Of a DNA stretch of 64,000 nucleotides, positions 34,178 to 42,739 are shown piece by piece. The stretch lies in NCBI RefSeq assembly GCF_000820145.1, contig NZ_CDBW01000041.1:87401-151400 (forward strand). Reading direction: 5' to 3'. Below the pieces are notes generated by a model. That model was not told where the DNA came from and ran no database searches. It worked only from the letters and a program-made list of their open reading frames with translations. Source of the DNA: Aeromonas sobria. GTDB lineage: Bacteria > Pseudomonadota > Gammaproteobacteria > Enterobacterales > Aeromonadaceae. Position numbers and translations under genes: made by a program. Numbering within the stretch: position 1 is the first letter of the stretch; the number at the start of each line of letters is the position of its first letter.

Positions 34178-35404
34178 TCAATATGGTCTGGCTGGTGAGG
34201 TTGATCTGGCTTGCCATTCGGCAAACCAGTTTTCAATTTGGTCCAGCGGCAGAGGGCGGCTGATGTAATAGCCTTGTGCCAGTTCACAGCCCAGCAGTGC
34301 CAGCTGTTGCCAGTCCTCTGCGCTTTCAACCCCTTCGGCCACTGTTTTAAGCCCCAATTTTTGGCTCATCACGATCGCTGAGGTCAATATAGCCAACTTC
34401 TTGGGGCTGGTATGGGCATCGTGGACAAACTCTTTATCAATCTTGATCTCGGTAAAAGGACAGCGAGATAACTGCTTCATGGAGGAGTAACCCGTCCCAT
34501 AATCGTCCATGGCGACGCCAAATCCCCGTAATCTCAGCCGTGCCAGCGTGCCCAACGACATTGCCAGATTTGACATCACTGTGGTTTCGGTTACTTCGAT
34601 AATGATGGCGTTGCAGGGCAGTTGATGCGCCTGAACAATATTGACCATGTTCTCGACCAATTTATCGGTGGTCAGCAGGGTGACCGGCATATTAATGGAA
34701 CAGCTGATTGGAGCAGGCAGGGTACTTAAGCTATTCAGTGCCTCGCAGGTGGCATGTAAAAATAGATAGAAAAAGTCCAGTGCCAATTGCCCCTGTTCCA
34801 GATGATGGACAAAACAGAGCGGCGGGAGCACCCCGTGTTCAGGGTGACGCCAGCGAACCAGCGCTTCAAAACCGTAGAGACTGGAGTCCACCATGGCGAT
34901 CTTGGGCTGCAGAAAGGGGACCAACTGGCCATTATCCAGCGCCTGCTGTACATCCTCCACGGTAAAGCTGAGTTGCATCCAGTTGTTACTTTTGCGGTGT
35001 TTCAAGGGATCGCAATGCTGGAGTATGCCGTACAAATCACTTTTCCTCAGTGGCTTGGCCAGCACCCCGATCACTTCCAGCGTGCCGGCATCGGCGATGG
35101 AGTGGATCACGTCCAGTACATCCCGATCGACGGCGCTCATAACTGCGATAAACATCTGGTAGTTGGTCTGTTTTTCCAGCTGATTGATGAGTTCCACCCC
35201 GTCCATGCCAGGCATATTGAGGTCGGTGAGTAGCAGATCCACATGGTCGATCTGTTGCAGTTTGTTGAGGGCATCCTGGCCATCGTTGGCAACATGGATC
35301 TGGCCAAAGCCCAGCTCCTGCAACAGGCAGGTCACTTCGTATTGCTGGGTGCGAGAGTCATCGACCACCAGGGCACAGCGGCCCTGCCATTGCGCTAATG
35401 ACAT
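34178..35404 (-). CDS. Response regulator with receiver and EAL (c-di-GMP phosphodiesterase) domains
   Basis: 408 aa. An N-terminal receiver domain (VVDDSRTQQ; phospho-acceptor Asp in LLLTDLNMPGMDG, residue ~61; switch Lys in VLAKPLRKSD) is joined to an EAL domain (about 150-395). Catalytic residues are in place: EALVRW, NMP, IIEVTET, DDYGTGYSS, KIDKEF, AEGVE and QGYYISRP. It should therefore hydrolyse c-di-GMP, probably switched by phosphorylation from the CheA in this operon. It follows cheB by 13 bp. This gives the chemotaxis pathway a second-messenger output. Confidence 0.9.
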   Translation of the reverse strand: MSLAQWQGRCALVVDDSRTQQYEVTCLLQELGFGQIHVANDGQDALNKLQQIDHVDLLLTDLNMPGMDGVELINQLEKQTNYQMFIAVMSAVDRDVLDVIHSIADAGTLEVIGVLAKPLRKSDLYGILQHCDPLKHRKSNNWMQLSFTVEDVQQALDNGQLVPFLQPKIAMVDSSLYGFEALVRWRHPEHGVLPPLCFVHHLEQGQLALDFFYLFLHATCEALNSLSTLPAPISCSINMPVTLLTTDKLVENMVNIVQAHQLPCNAIIIEVTETTVMSNLAMSLGTLARLRLRGFGVAMDDYGTGYSSMKQLSRCPFTEIKIDKEFVHDAHTSPKKLAILTSAIVMSQKLGLKTVAEGVESAEDWQQLALLGCELAQGYYISRPLPLDQIENWFAEWQARSTSPARPY

Positions 35405-35417
35405 AGTTAATCCCCTG

Positions 35418-36488
35418 TTAATCCGGACGCGCGAGCGTCTGTGTTATCTGCGAAAGTGACATCACTTCATCGACCCCGCCGTGGGCTATCGCCTCTTTGG
35501 GCATGCCAAATACCACACAACTGGCTTCATCCTGGGCAATGGTGCGGGCGCCGGTGTCGTGTAGTTCCCGCAAACCACGGGCACCATCGTCCCCCATGCC
35601 GGTCATGATGACCCCGAGCGCATTGTGACCCGCACTCACCGCCACCGAGCGAAACAGCACATCCACCGACGGGCAGTGGCGGGAGACCGGTGGCCCCTCT
35701 TTCACTTCGGCCAGATACTGGGCGCCGCTGCGCTGGATCAGCAGATGCTTGCCGCCCGGGGCAATCAGCGCGACCCCGGGCAGCAGGCGATCGCCGGTCA
35801 CGGCCTCTTTCACTTCCAACTGGGAGATACCATTGAGCCGATCGGCAAAGGAGGCGGTAAATTTGGCGGGCATATGCTGGACGATGGCGAGCCCCGGGCA
35901 GCTGGTGGGCAATCGGGTCAGCAGATACTCCAGCGCCTGGGTGCCCCCGGTTGAGGTGCCCACGGCAATGATCCGCTCGGTGGTTTTGAATTTGATCCGC
36001 TCGGCAGGGGGGGAGAGCATGGCATCGGCGCTGCGTTTGGGGGCGGGCACGAAGCCTGCTGGCTGGTTGGCCGGGAGCAAGTTACGCAATTTGGCATTGG
36101 CCGCGCCCCGGATTTCCTGGATCAGCTCATTGGCCGATTGCTGTAGAAAGCTTTTAATGCCGACAGCCGGTTTGGTGATGATGGAGATGGCGCCAGCGGC
36201 GAGGGCATCCAGGGTGACGGCGGCCCCCGCTTCGGTCAGGGAGGAGCAGATGATGACCGGGGTCGGGCGTTCGGTCATGATCTTCTTGAGAAAGGTGAGG
36301 CCATCCATCCTTGGCATCTCGATGTCGAGAATGATCACGTCCGGCCAGCATTTTTTCATCTGCTGCATGGCAAAAATGGGGTCAAACGCAGCGCCAATCA
36401 CCTCTATATCGGGGGATTTGCCCAGCATCTGGGTGAGCACCTCTCGCACCAGGGCCGAGTCGTCCACGATCAATACCCGTATCGTCAT
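35418..36488 (-). CDS. cheB: Chemotaxis methylesterase/deamidase CheB
   Basis: 356 aa. The receiver domain (IVDDSALVREVL, phospho-Asp in ILDIEMPRMDGLTFL) is followed by a linker and a catalytic domain with Ser in VGTSTGGTQAL, His in IVQHMPAKFT and Asp in GMGDDGARGL. It demethylates chemoreceptors for adaptation. Start overlaps the cheR stop by 4 bp (ATGA). The CheR/CheB pair makes adaptation complete in this cluster. Confidence 0.96.
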   Translation of the reverse strand: MTIRVLIVDDSALVREVLTQMLGKSPDIEVIGAAFDPIFAMQQMKKCWPDVIILDIEMPRMDGLTFLKKIMTERPTPVIICSSLTEAGAAVTLDALAAGAISIITKPAVGIKSFLQQSANELIQEIRGAANAKLRNLLPANQPAGFVPAPKRSADAMLSPPAERIKFKTTERIIAVGTSTGGTQALEYLLTRLPTSCPGLAIVQHMPAKFTASFADRLNGISQLEVKEAVTGDRLLPGVALIAPGGKHLLIQRSGAQYLAEVKEGPPVSRHCPSVDVLFRSVAVSAGHNALGVIMTGMGDDGARGLRELHDTGARTIAQDEASCVVFGMPKEAIAHGGVDEVMSLSQITQTLARPD

Positions 36489-37351
36489 ACATTATCCTTG
36501 GCCACGGCATCCTGGCAGCGATAGCGAGAGGGGGCTTCCTGTTCCAGCGGCAGATCTTGCTGGCGGATGATCTCCGAGTGACCAACCAGCAGATAGCCAC
36601 CGGGCCTGAGCAGGCCGCATAGCTGTGATAGCACGCGCGCCTTGGTCGCTTCATTGAAATAGATCAGCACGTTTCGCAAAAAGATCACGTCGAAATCCCG
36701 CTCAACAAAGTCACAGCAGGTGAGCAAATTGAGGTTGGAGAACGAGACCTTTCTGGCCAGCTCCGGTCTGACCCGGATCTTGCCTGTGTATTCGTCATGG
36801 CCGCGCTGAAAATAGCGCAGCCACAAATGGGGGGGGACATGCCGGGCCCGTTCTGCAATGTAGATGGCGCGCTGGGCAATGGGGATCACCCGGGTATTGA
36901 TGTCGGTCCCGTAGATCCGCCAACGTTCATTGATGCCGAGTTGTTCCGCCAGCACCATGGCGGCAGAGTAAGCCTCCTCCCCGGTGGAGCAAGCAGCAGA
37001 CCAGATGCGTAGCGGCTGGCGGCGGCTTGCTTGCAACTGCTCGGCGTACTGTTTCAGCCAGCTGAAGTGCTGCGCCTCGCGGAAAAAATAGGTTTCGTTG
37101 GTGGAGAGCAGATTGATGGCAATTTGCCGCTCATTGGCTTCCGAGGGCTGATTTATCCGCTCCCAGTAGCTGTAGTAGCTGCTGATGTTGAGTGCCCGCA
37201 GCCGTTTGGCCAGCCGCGATTGCACCAGCGCTCGCTTGCAGGGCGCAAGGTCGATGCCGGCGGTAGTCAGAATAAAGCGCCGGAACAGATCGAACTCCTT
37301 TTGGCTAAGCAGCGGCCCCTGTTCTGGTGTGACGAGTGATGCCACTAGCAT
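36485..37351 (-). CDS. cheR: Chemoreceptor methyltransferase CheR
   Basis: 288 aa. An N-terminal helical domain (FDLFRRFILTTAGIDLAPCK, RLAKRLRALNISSY) is followed by an SAM-binding domain with WSAACSTGEEAYSAAM, the TDIN motif and DVIFLRNVLIYFN. It methylates glutamates of chemoreceptors. Overlaps cheW by 7 bp and cheB by 4 bp. Confidence 0.96.
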   Translation of the reverse strand: MLVASLVTPEQGPLLSQKEFDLFRRFILTTAGIDLAPCKRALVQSRLAKRLRALNISSYYSYWERINQPSEANERQIAINLLSTNETYFFREAQHFSWLKQYAEQLQASRRQPLRIWSAACSTGEEAYSAAMVLAEQLGINERWRIYGTDINTRVIPIAQRAIYIAERARHVPPHLWLRYFQRGHDEYTGKIRVRPELARKVSFSNLNLLTCCDFVERDFDVIFLRNVLIYFNEATKARVLSQLCGLLRPGGYLLVGHSEIIRQQDLPLEQEAPSRYRCQDAVAKDNV

Positions 37352-37878
37352 CCCCCTTGCTCGACATTGAACAGCTGGCTGGTGGTCGCCTCCGCCATGG
37401 CGCTGAGCTCGGCAATGGAGAGGGCCTTGTGCATATCGAGCAGAATGGCGAACTGCTGGGCGATGGTCACCACCCCCTGAATGAAATCCCCCCGGATATG
37501 GGCGCCAAAGGTCGGGGCGGGCTCTATGGTGTCGGTGGCGATCTCCAGCACTTCACACACGGCATCGAGTAGCATGCCGATCTCCTGATCTTCACCGCTG
37601 CAGTTTGACAGGGAGAGGATCGCCACACAGGTGGTCGGTTTAAGCTCGGTTTGGGCCCGTCCGAAGCGGATGGAGAGGTCGATAACGGGCACCACGGCGC
37701 CCCGCAGATTGATGATCCCTCTGACGAAGCGCGGCATCATGGGCACCGGGGTCATCCCCTCGAACTCGATGATTTCACGGATGCAGCTGATATCGACCCC
37801 ATACAGCTCCCCCCCCAGCATGAAGGTCACGCAGTGGAAGTGGGAGGTGGTGGTCTCAGGAGCAAGTTTGGTGCGCAT
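37345..37878 (-). CDS. cheW: Chemotaxis adaptor CheW
   Basis: 177-aa SH3-like adaptor linking receptors to CheA (FMLGGELYGVDISCIREIIE, PRFVRGIINLRGAVVPVIDL). ATG 37878 (MRTKLAPETTT) is chosen because AGGAG lies 8 nt upstream, beginning just at the mcp TAG. An alternative start at 37914 would overlap the mcp gene by 26 bp. Confidence 0.95.
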   Translation of the reverse strand: MRTKLAPETTTSHFHCVTFMLGGELYGVDISCIREIIEFEGMTPVPMMPRFVRGIINLRGAVVPVIDLSIRFGRAQTELKPTTCVAILSLSNCSGEDQEIGMLLDAVCEVLEIATDTIEPAPTFGAHIRGDFIQGVVTIAQQFAILLDMHKALSIAELSAMAEATTSQLFNVEQGGC

Positions 37879-37888
37879 ATGCCGGCTC

Positions 37889-39571
37889 CTAGTAGTTGGT
37901 GAACTTGCCATCATCGACTTCCCGCTCCAGATCCTCGTCGTGGTGCAGGTGTGGATGTTGGTTCAGGGCACTTTTTTTCGGGCTCACGGGTTTGGCCACA
38001 TAGTGTGAACCGTGGAATGGCTGTGGCTGACGACTGTTGCCTCCCCTCAGGGTGAACTGCTGCATCAGCTCCTGCAGTTGCAGGGCGGTGGAGCTCAGCT
38101 CTTCCGAGGTGGAGCTCAGCTCCTCGGCGGAGGCGGCAGAGGCCTGCATGCCATCGCTGATCTGGGTCACCGCGATATTGATTTGCGAAACGCTGGCCCG
38201 CTGCTCGCGAGAGGCGGAGGCGATCTCTTGTACCAGGGTGGCGGTCTGATCGATGCCGGGCAGCATCTCCCGCAGCAGGGTGCCCGCCTGTTCGGCCACG
38301 CTGACCGAACGGCTCGCCAGCTCGCCAATCTCTTTGGCGGCATTTTGCGAGCGTTCAGCCAGTTTTCTGACCTCGGCCGCCACGGTGGCAAACCCTTTGC
38401 CGTGTTCACCGGCCCGCGCCGCTTCGATGGCGGCATTGATGGCCAGCAGGTCGGTTTTATTGGCAATGTCGTTGATCACTGTGATGCGAGAGGCGATCTC
38501 TTTCATGGCGTGAACCATTTCACCGACCGCCTTGCCACTGTCGGTGGCACTGCTGGCGGCCTTGGTGGAGATATTTTCGGTCACCTTGGCGTTGTCGGCG
38601 TTCTGGCTCACGGTGGCGGCCATCTCTTCAACCGAGGCGCTGGTCTGTTCGACGCTGGATGCCAGCTCCGAGGCAGTTTGGGAGAGGGAGTTTGCGGTGG
38701 CTGCCACCTGTTCCGAGGCCGAACCGATCGCCTCCGACATGGCGCCCACTTCGTTGAGGGTATCGGAGAGGCGATGGGCCATGCTCTTGATGGCAAACAG
38801 CAGGCTGGAGGTGTCATCAGCCCGCAGCTTGACCGGGGTGGAGAGATCGCCATTGGCAACCCGGGAGACAACCTGCACTGTATAGGAGGGATCGCCCCCC
38901 AGCTGGCGCAAGATACTGCGAGTCACCAGCAGCGCGAGCAGCAGACAGATAACAAACGCAGAGCTTGAAATACCGATCAGCAGGCTGAAATTGCTCTGGT
39001 AGATCACCTCGCTCTCATCCAGAGACTGGCTGGCCAGCTTGTCATTGAGATTGACCAGTCCGGTCAGCAGATCATCCGCCTGATCAAAGGCCGGACGTCC
39101 TTGTTCTGCCATGAGCTTCGCCGCACTCTGATTATTGAGGCTGTCTACGATGTCAGCTTGCGCGGTGTTAATGATGGTATCGGCAGAGGTTTTATAGACG
39201 GCCCACGCCTGGTCAAAGCGGGCCAACGCATCGATCTCCGGCTGGGTCAGGTTGGTGTTGCGGTAGGCATCCAGCAACTTGTTGAGCTGCTTCTCATAGC
39301 GCAACATGTTGCCCGCATTGGTTTTTCTGCTCTCTTCACTCGGCTCCAGCACATAGCGATAGAGCGCCCGGTTCATGTAGATCGCTTGCATATTGGCATT
39401 GGCCAGATCCCTGATAGGAACCAGCTGATTGGCATGCATGTTCTTGACCAGCTGAGCCATTGCCTTGGTGGAGTGGTAACTGGTGAGGGTTAATATCACC
39501 AGCAGCACCATCAGGATGGAGAACGAAAACACCAGTTTTGTTCTGACTTGCAAGTTGTGAAACCAGTCCAT
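37889..39571 (-). CDS. Methyl-accepting chemotaxis protein (che operon)
   Basis: 560-aa receptor. Transmembrane helix 1 (LVFSFSILMVLLVILTLTSY), periplasmic 4HB_MCP-type sensor with repeated NANMQAIYMNRALYRYVLEP similarity to the other mcp at 32461, transmembrane helix 2 (SLLIGISSSAFVICLLLALLV), HAMP and signalling tip TDLLAINAAIEAARAGEHGK. The C-terminus is acidic/His-rich (HPHLHHDEDLEREV) without an NWETF-type tail. The two receptors share the sensor type, suggesting an old duplication. Confidence 0.94.
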   Translation of the reverse strand: MDWFHNLQVRTKLVFSFSILMVLLVILTLTSYHSTKAMAQLVKNMHANQLVPIRDLANANMQAIYMNRALYRYVLEPSEESRKTNAGNMLRYEKQLNKLLDAYRNTNLTQPEIDALARFDQAWAVYKTSADTIINTAQADIVDSLNNQSAAKLMAEQGRPAFDQADDLLTGLVNLNDKLASQSLDESEVIYQSNFSLLIGISSSAFVICLLLALLVTRSILRQLGGDPSYTVQVVSRVANGDLSTPVKLRADDTSSLLFAIKSMAHRLSDTLNEVGAMSEAIGSASEQVAATANSLSQTASELASSVEQTSASVEEMAATVSQNADNAKVTENISTKAASSATDSGKAVGEMVHAMKEIASRITVINDIANKTDLLAINAAIEAARAGEHGKGFATVAAEVRKLAERSQNAAKEIGELASRSVSVAEQAGTLLREMLPGIDQTATLVQEIASASREQRASVSQINIAVTQISDGMQASAASAEELSSTSEELSSTALQLQELMQQFTLRGGNSRQPQPFHGSHYVAKPVSPKKSALNQHPHLHHDEDLEREVDDGKFTNY

Positions 39572-39613
39572 GGTTTTGACTCCGTTAATCCGGTTGAAAA
39601 AGTATGTTGGGGA

Positions 39614-41776
39614 TCAGTTCCTGATGTTGAACAATGTGTCGGTCTGCTCATGGAGCAAATGCCGTTCTCTGCGTCGTGCCAGCTCGATCAGCTGTGGCAC
39701 ATCGAGAATAAGGGCGGGCTGACCGTTGCCCAGAATGGTGGAGCCGCTGACATAGCGCAGGGATTTGAACAGCTCGCCCAGCGGTTTGATCACCGCCTGT
39801 ACTTCGCCGATCAGCCGATCCACCACTATGCCTGCCCGGTTGTCGGCATAATCGACCATCACCACAAAGGCGGGCTCGTTGGCTGGGGGGAGGGCAAACA
39901 GTTCGCGCAACACGATGAAGGGCACCCACTCGCCGCGAATATTGATCTGGCGTGACGGGGTATCGAGCGCCTCCGGCGGCAGGTCGATGCACTCGATCAT
40001 CATGTCGAGGGGGATCACCAGTGAGGAGTGATCCACCTCGATGCGAAAACCGTCGATGATGGCAAGGGTCAACGGCAACCTCAGCCGGAAGGTGGTGCCC
40101 ACCCCCAGACGACTTTCGATGGTGGCTTCTCCGCGCAGCGACTCCAGATTGCGTTTGACCACATCCAGCCCGACCCCACGACCGGAGAGATCGCTGACAT
40201 CGGCGGCCGTGGAGAAGCCCGGTTGAAACAGAAACTGGAATATCTCCTGTTCCCCCAATACCTTGCCCTCTTGTGTCATGCCAAGCGACAGCGCCTTGGC
40301 CTGGATCTTCTCCCGATCAATGCCGCGGCCATCATCGCTCACTTCAACCACCACGGCGCCTGCGTCGTGGTAGGCATTGAGGGTGATCACGCCAGATGCA
40401 GGTTTACCCGCCTGCAGGCGCTGTTGTTCATTCTCGATACCATGGTCGACGGCGTTGCGTACCAGGTGCATCAGGGGATCGGTCAACTTCTCGACCATGG
40501 ATTTGTCGATATCGGTATCGGCGTTGTTGATGTGCAGGCTGATGTTTTTACCGGTTTGTTGGGACAGTTCATGAACCAGACGGGGAAAACGGTTGAAGAT
40601 CTCGTTGATGGGCACCATCCGCAGGGTGAGGGCATCATCACGGATCCCCTCGACCAGGGTGTTGACGGTGGCGACTGACTCGACCAGCTCGGCATCCCCC
40701 CGCATTTTTGCCTGCAGGGTGGTTGCCGAGGTGGCGATCACCAGCTCGCCCACCCGGTTGATCAGTCGATCCAGTTTGGCCGCTTCAATGCGGATGTAGT
40801 GCCCTTCGCCCCGCAGCGGCGCGGCTTTGAGGGGAAGGGGGAGTGGATTGTCGGCTTCTATTTGCGGTGTGACGGGGGCAGGTTGATCACGCGGATCACA
40901 TGAGGCGGCGGGCGCTGTGTCGTATACGCCCTGTTCGATGGCATCCGCTTCTGTCCGGGTCAGCACATTGGCCGCTTCCCAGCGAGCCAGTTGCGCCGCC
41001 AGCGGTTCATTGCGCCACTGGGCCAGCCGCGCGCCCTGTTTGGCAAATTCGGCCAGATCCTGATGAGGGGTGAGCAGGCAGATAATGCTGGCGTGCGCGA
41101 CAAAATCGAAGGTGCTGCGAATGCGTTCGGGGGACTGGGCGCTGCGCAGCGTGATCTCGTAGCCCAGAAAACACTCGGTTGGATCAAGCAGTTGTAGCGG
41201 TGGCCACTCATGCCAGACCGGCTCGATAAAGACGATATCCCCCAGATTGGCGAGGTAGCGAATAAACGCCAGCAGATCGAAACCATCCTGATAGAGGGCC
41301 GGATAGAAGCGCAGCGACAGGTGCCATGCTCGCATATCTTGCTCGGCAGCAACGGTCTGTACGGGGAGTGAGAGCGGCGGGTTGGGCATGTTTTGATGGC
41401 CCTGCAGCTGGGAGAGCAGCGCCAGGATCTGCTGGGTTTCGGTTTGCGGTAATTCGGGGTTGTGCTCGGCCCCTTGCAGCAGATCGCGCAACTGATCGTT
41501 ACAGGCCAGCAGCAGATTGATCAGATGCTCATCGAGCTTGAGCTCGCCGCTGCGCAGCCGCGTCAGCATGTTCTCCATGGCGTGGGCAAAGCGCACCAGC
41601 ATGGTGAGCCCCAGCATACTGGCCGATCCCTTGATGGTATGGGCGGTGCGAAACATCAGATTGTAGGTATCCGGATCCGCGGGGTAGGTCTCTCTGTCCA
41701 GCAGGGCGTGTTCCAGATTGTCGCACTGCTCATAGGCCTCTTCAAAAAAGAGGGCGCGCGCTTTATTGATGTCCAT
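39614..41776 (-). CDS. cheA: Chemotaxis histidine kinase CheA
   Basis: 720 aa. The Hpt domain has the phospho-acceptor His in FRTAHTIKGSASMLGL (about residue 47). A variable P2-like region, dimerisation helices (RIEAAKLDRLINRVGELVIA), HATPase domain with N box HLVRNAVDHGIE, G1 DDGRGID and G2 SGRGVGLDVVK, and a C-terminal CheW-like domain follow. All kinase boxes are intact. Start overlaps the STAS gene by 14 bp. Confidence 0.96.
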   Translation of the reverse strand: MDINKARALFFEEAYEQCDNLEHALLDRETYPADPDTYNLMFRTAHTIKGSASMLGLTMLVRFAHAMENMLTRLRSGELKLDEHLINLLLACNDQLRDLLQGAEHNPELPQTETQQILALLSQLQGHQNMPNPPLSLPVQTVAAEQDMRAWHLSLRFYPALYQDGFDLLAFIRYLANLGDIVFIEPVWHEWPPLQLLDPTECFLGYEITLRSAQSPERIRSTFDFVAHASIICLLTPHQDLAEFAKQGARLAQWRNEPLAAQLARWEAANVLTRTEADAIEQGVYDTAPAASCDPRDQPAPVTPQIEADNPLPLPLKAAPLRGEGHYIRIEAAKLDRLINRVGELVIATSATTLQAKMRGDAELVESVATVNTLVEGIRDDALTLRMVPINEIFNRFPRLVHELSQQTGKNISLHINNADTDIDKSMVEKLTDPLMHLVRNAVDHGIENEQQRLQAGKPASGVITLNAYHDAGAVVVEVSDDGRGIDREKIQAKALSLGMTQEGKVLGEQEIFQFLFQPGFSTAADVSDLSGRGVGLDVVKRNLESLRGEATIESRLGVGTTFRLRLPLTLAIIDGFRIEVDHSSLVIPLDMMIECIDLPPEALDTPSRQINIRGEWVPFIVLRELFALPPANEPAFVVMVDYADNRAGIVVDRLIGEVQAVIKPLGELFKSLRYVSGSTILGNGQPALILDVPQLIELARRRERHLLHEQTDTLFNIRN

Positions 41777-42083
41777 CTTGAGGCCTCACCATGGTCAGCA
41801 TGGGCAACAGGCCGAGCTGACTCAATGCCTGTTGTGCCACGCTCTCTTCACCTGTGCGGATCCGCAGACTCTTGTTCTGCTGGTTGGCTTCTTGCTGCAA
41901 GAGCGCCAGTAGCTGGGCACCACAACCATCCAGCGCCTCCAGCTGGCTGATATCCAGCACGACGATGGCAAAGTTCAGCAGGCTGAAGAGATCGTCTTGC
42001 AGTTCGCCGAGGGTCATGATGGTGAGCTCCCCCGTCAGCGTGGCGGTCGGGGGAGCATGCAGAATATCAAGCTCGAAACTCAT
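41763..42083 (-). CDS. STAS-domain protein of the chemotaxis operon
   Basis: 106-aa single-domain STAS protein (anti-sigma antagonist-like fold: ATLTGELTIMTLGELQDDLF, FAIVVLDISQLEALDGCGAQ). At the position where SpoIIAA-type proteins carry the phosphorylatable Ser/Thr after Asp, this one reads DGCG, so classical Ser phosphorylation looks impossible. Such genes occur between cheY and cheA in several gammaproteobacterial che clusters with unclear function. The start at 42083 is favoured by GGAG placement; 42089 is possible. Confidence 0.8.
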   Translation of the reverse strand: MSFELDILHAPPTATLTGELTIMTLGELQDDLFSLLNFAIVVLDISQLEALDGCGAQLLALLQQEANQQNKSLRIRTGEESVAQQALSQLGLLPMLTMVRPQDGHQ

Positions 42084-42099
42084 CTCCATTGCTCCCGGT

Positions 42100-42468
42100 T
42101 CATGGTTGCATCACCTTGTAGACATCATCGATCAGCTTGAGTGGTTCAAACGGCTTGGTCAGCCAGATGCGCGCCCCCGCGTCAAACCCCTCCTGCCGGA
42201 TCTCTGGCGAGTTCTCGGTAGTCAGCATGATGAACGGCAGATAGCGGGTCGTTGGCTGCTTCTTGACTTGCCTGAGCAGGGTCATGCCATCCATGCCAGG
42301 CATGTTGAGATCCGAAATAATGAGGTGTACACGCTGGCGTTCCAGCTGGCCAAGAGCCGCATTGCCATCATCAGCCTCAATCACTGCAAAGCCTGCGCTT
42401 TGCAATGTCATGGTGATGGTGGCTCTGATGCTGGCAGAATCGTCCACAACGAGGATGGTTTTAGTCAT
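42100..42468 (-). CDS. cheY: Single-domain response regulator CheY
   Basis: 122-aa receiver domain: acidic pair in ILVVDDSASIRATI, phospho-Asp in LIISDLNMPGMDGMTLL, Thr in IMLTTENSP, Lys in IWLTKPFEPLKL. It is the diffusible output of the CheA in this operon. Start MTKTILVVDDS at 42468 is preferred (GAG 7 nt upstream); ATGs at 42474 and 42480 are in frame. First gene of the operon. Confidence 0.93.
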   Translation of the reverse strand: MTKTILVVDDSASIRATITMTLQSAGFAVIEADDGNAALGQLERQRVHLIISDLNMPGMDGMTLLRQVKKQPTTRYLPFIMLTTENSPEIRQEGFDAGARIWLTKPFEPLKLIDDVYKVMQP

Positions 42469-42547
42469 GTGCATGCTCATTCATACGCGAAGAGGGTATC
42501 CGGATGACAGTTTTCTAGCCCCCTAATTGTTGTCCAATAACTTGATG

Positions 42548-42575
42548 TATGTAGATTTTTTAAAAATGAGGTCAA
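42548..42575 (-). promoter_or_regulatory. Possible sigma-70 promoter of the che operon
   Basis: Read on the minus strand, TTGACC and TACATA are separated by 16 bp, about 80 bp upstream of cheY. Weak -10 match. Confidence 0.3.
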
Positions 42576-42739
42576 AGGATGACAAACGCAGGGGTGGGAG
42601 GAGGGGAGCGGGTATTTCATCCGGTGGGTGGGCGGGTTCAATTTCGCGGCTGTCATCGTTTCTACCCTAGTTTTGCATGCTCAGCGCGGCCATATAGGGT
42701 ATAATGCGGCACTATTTTTATGGGTTCCCCGTGAGCGTG

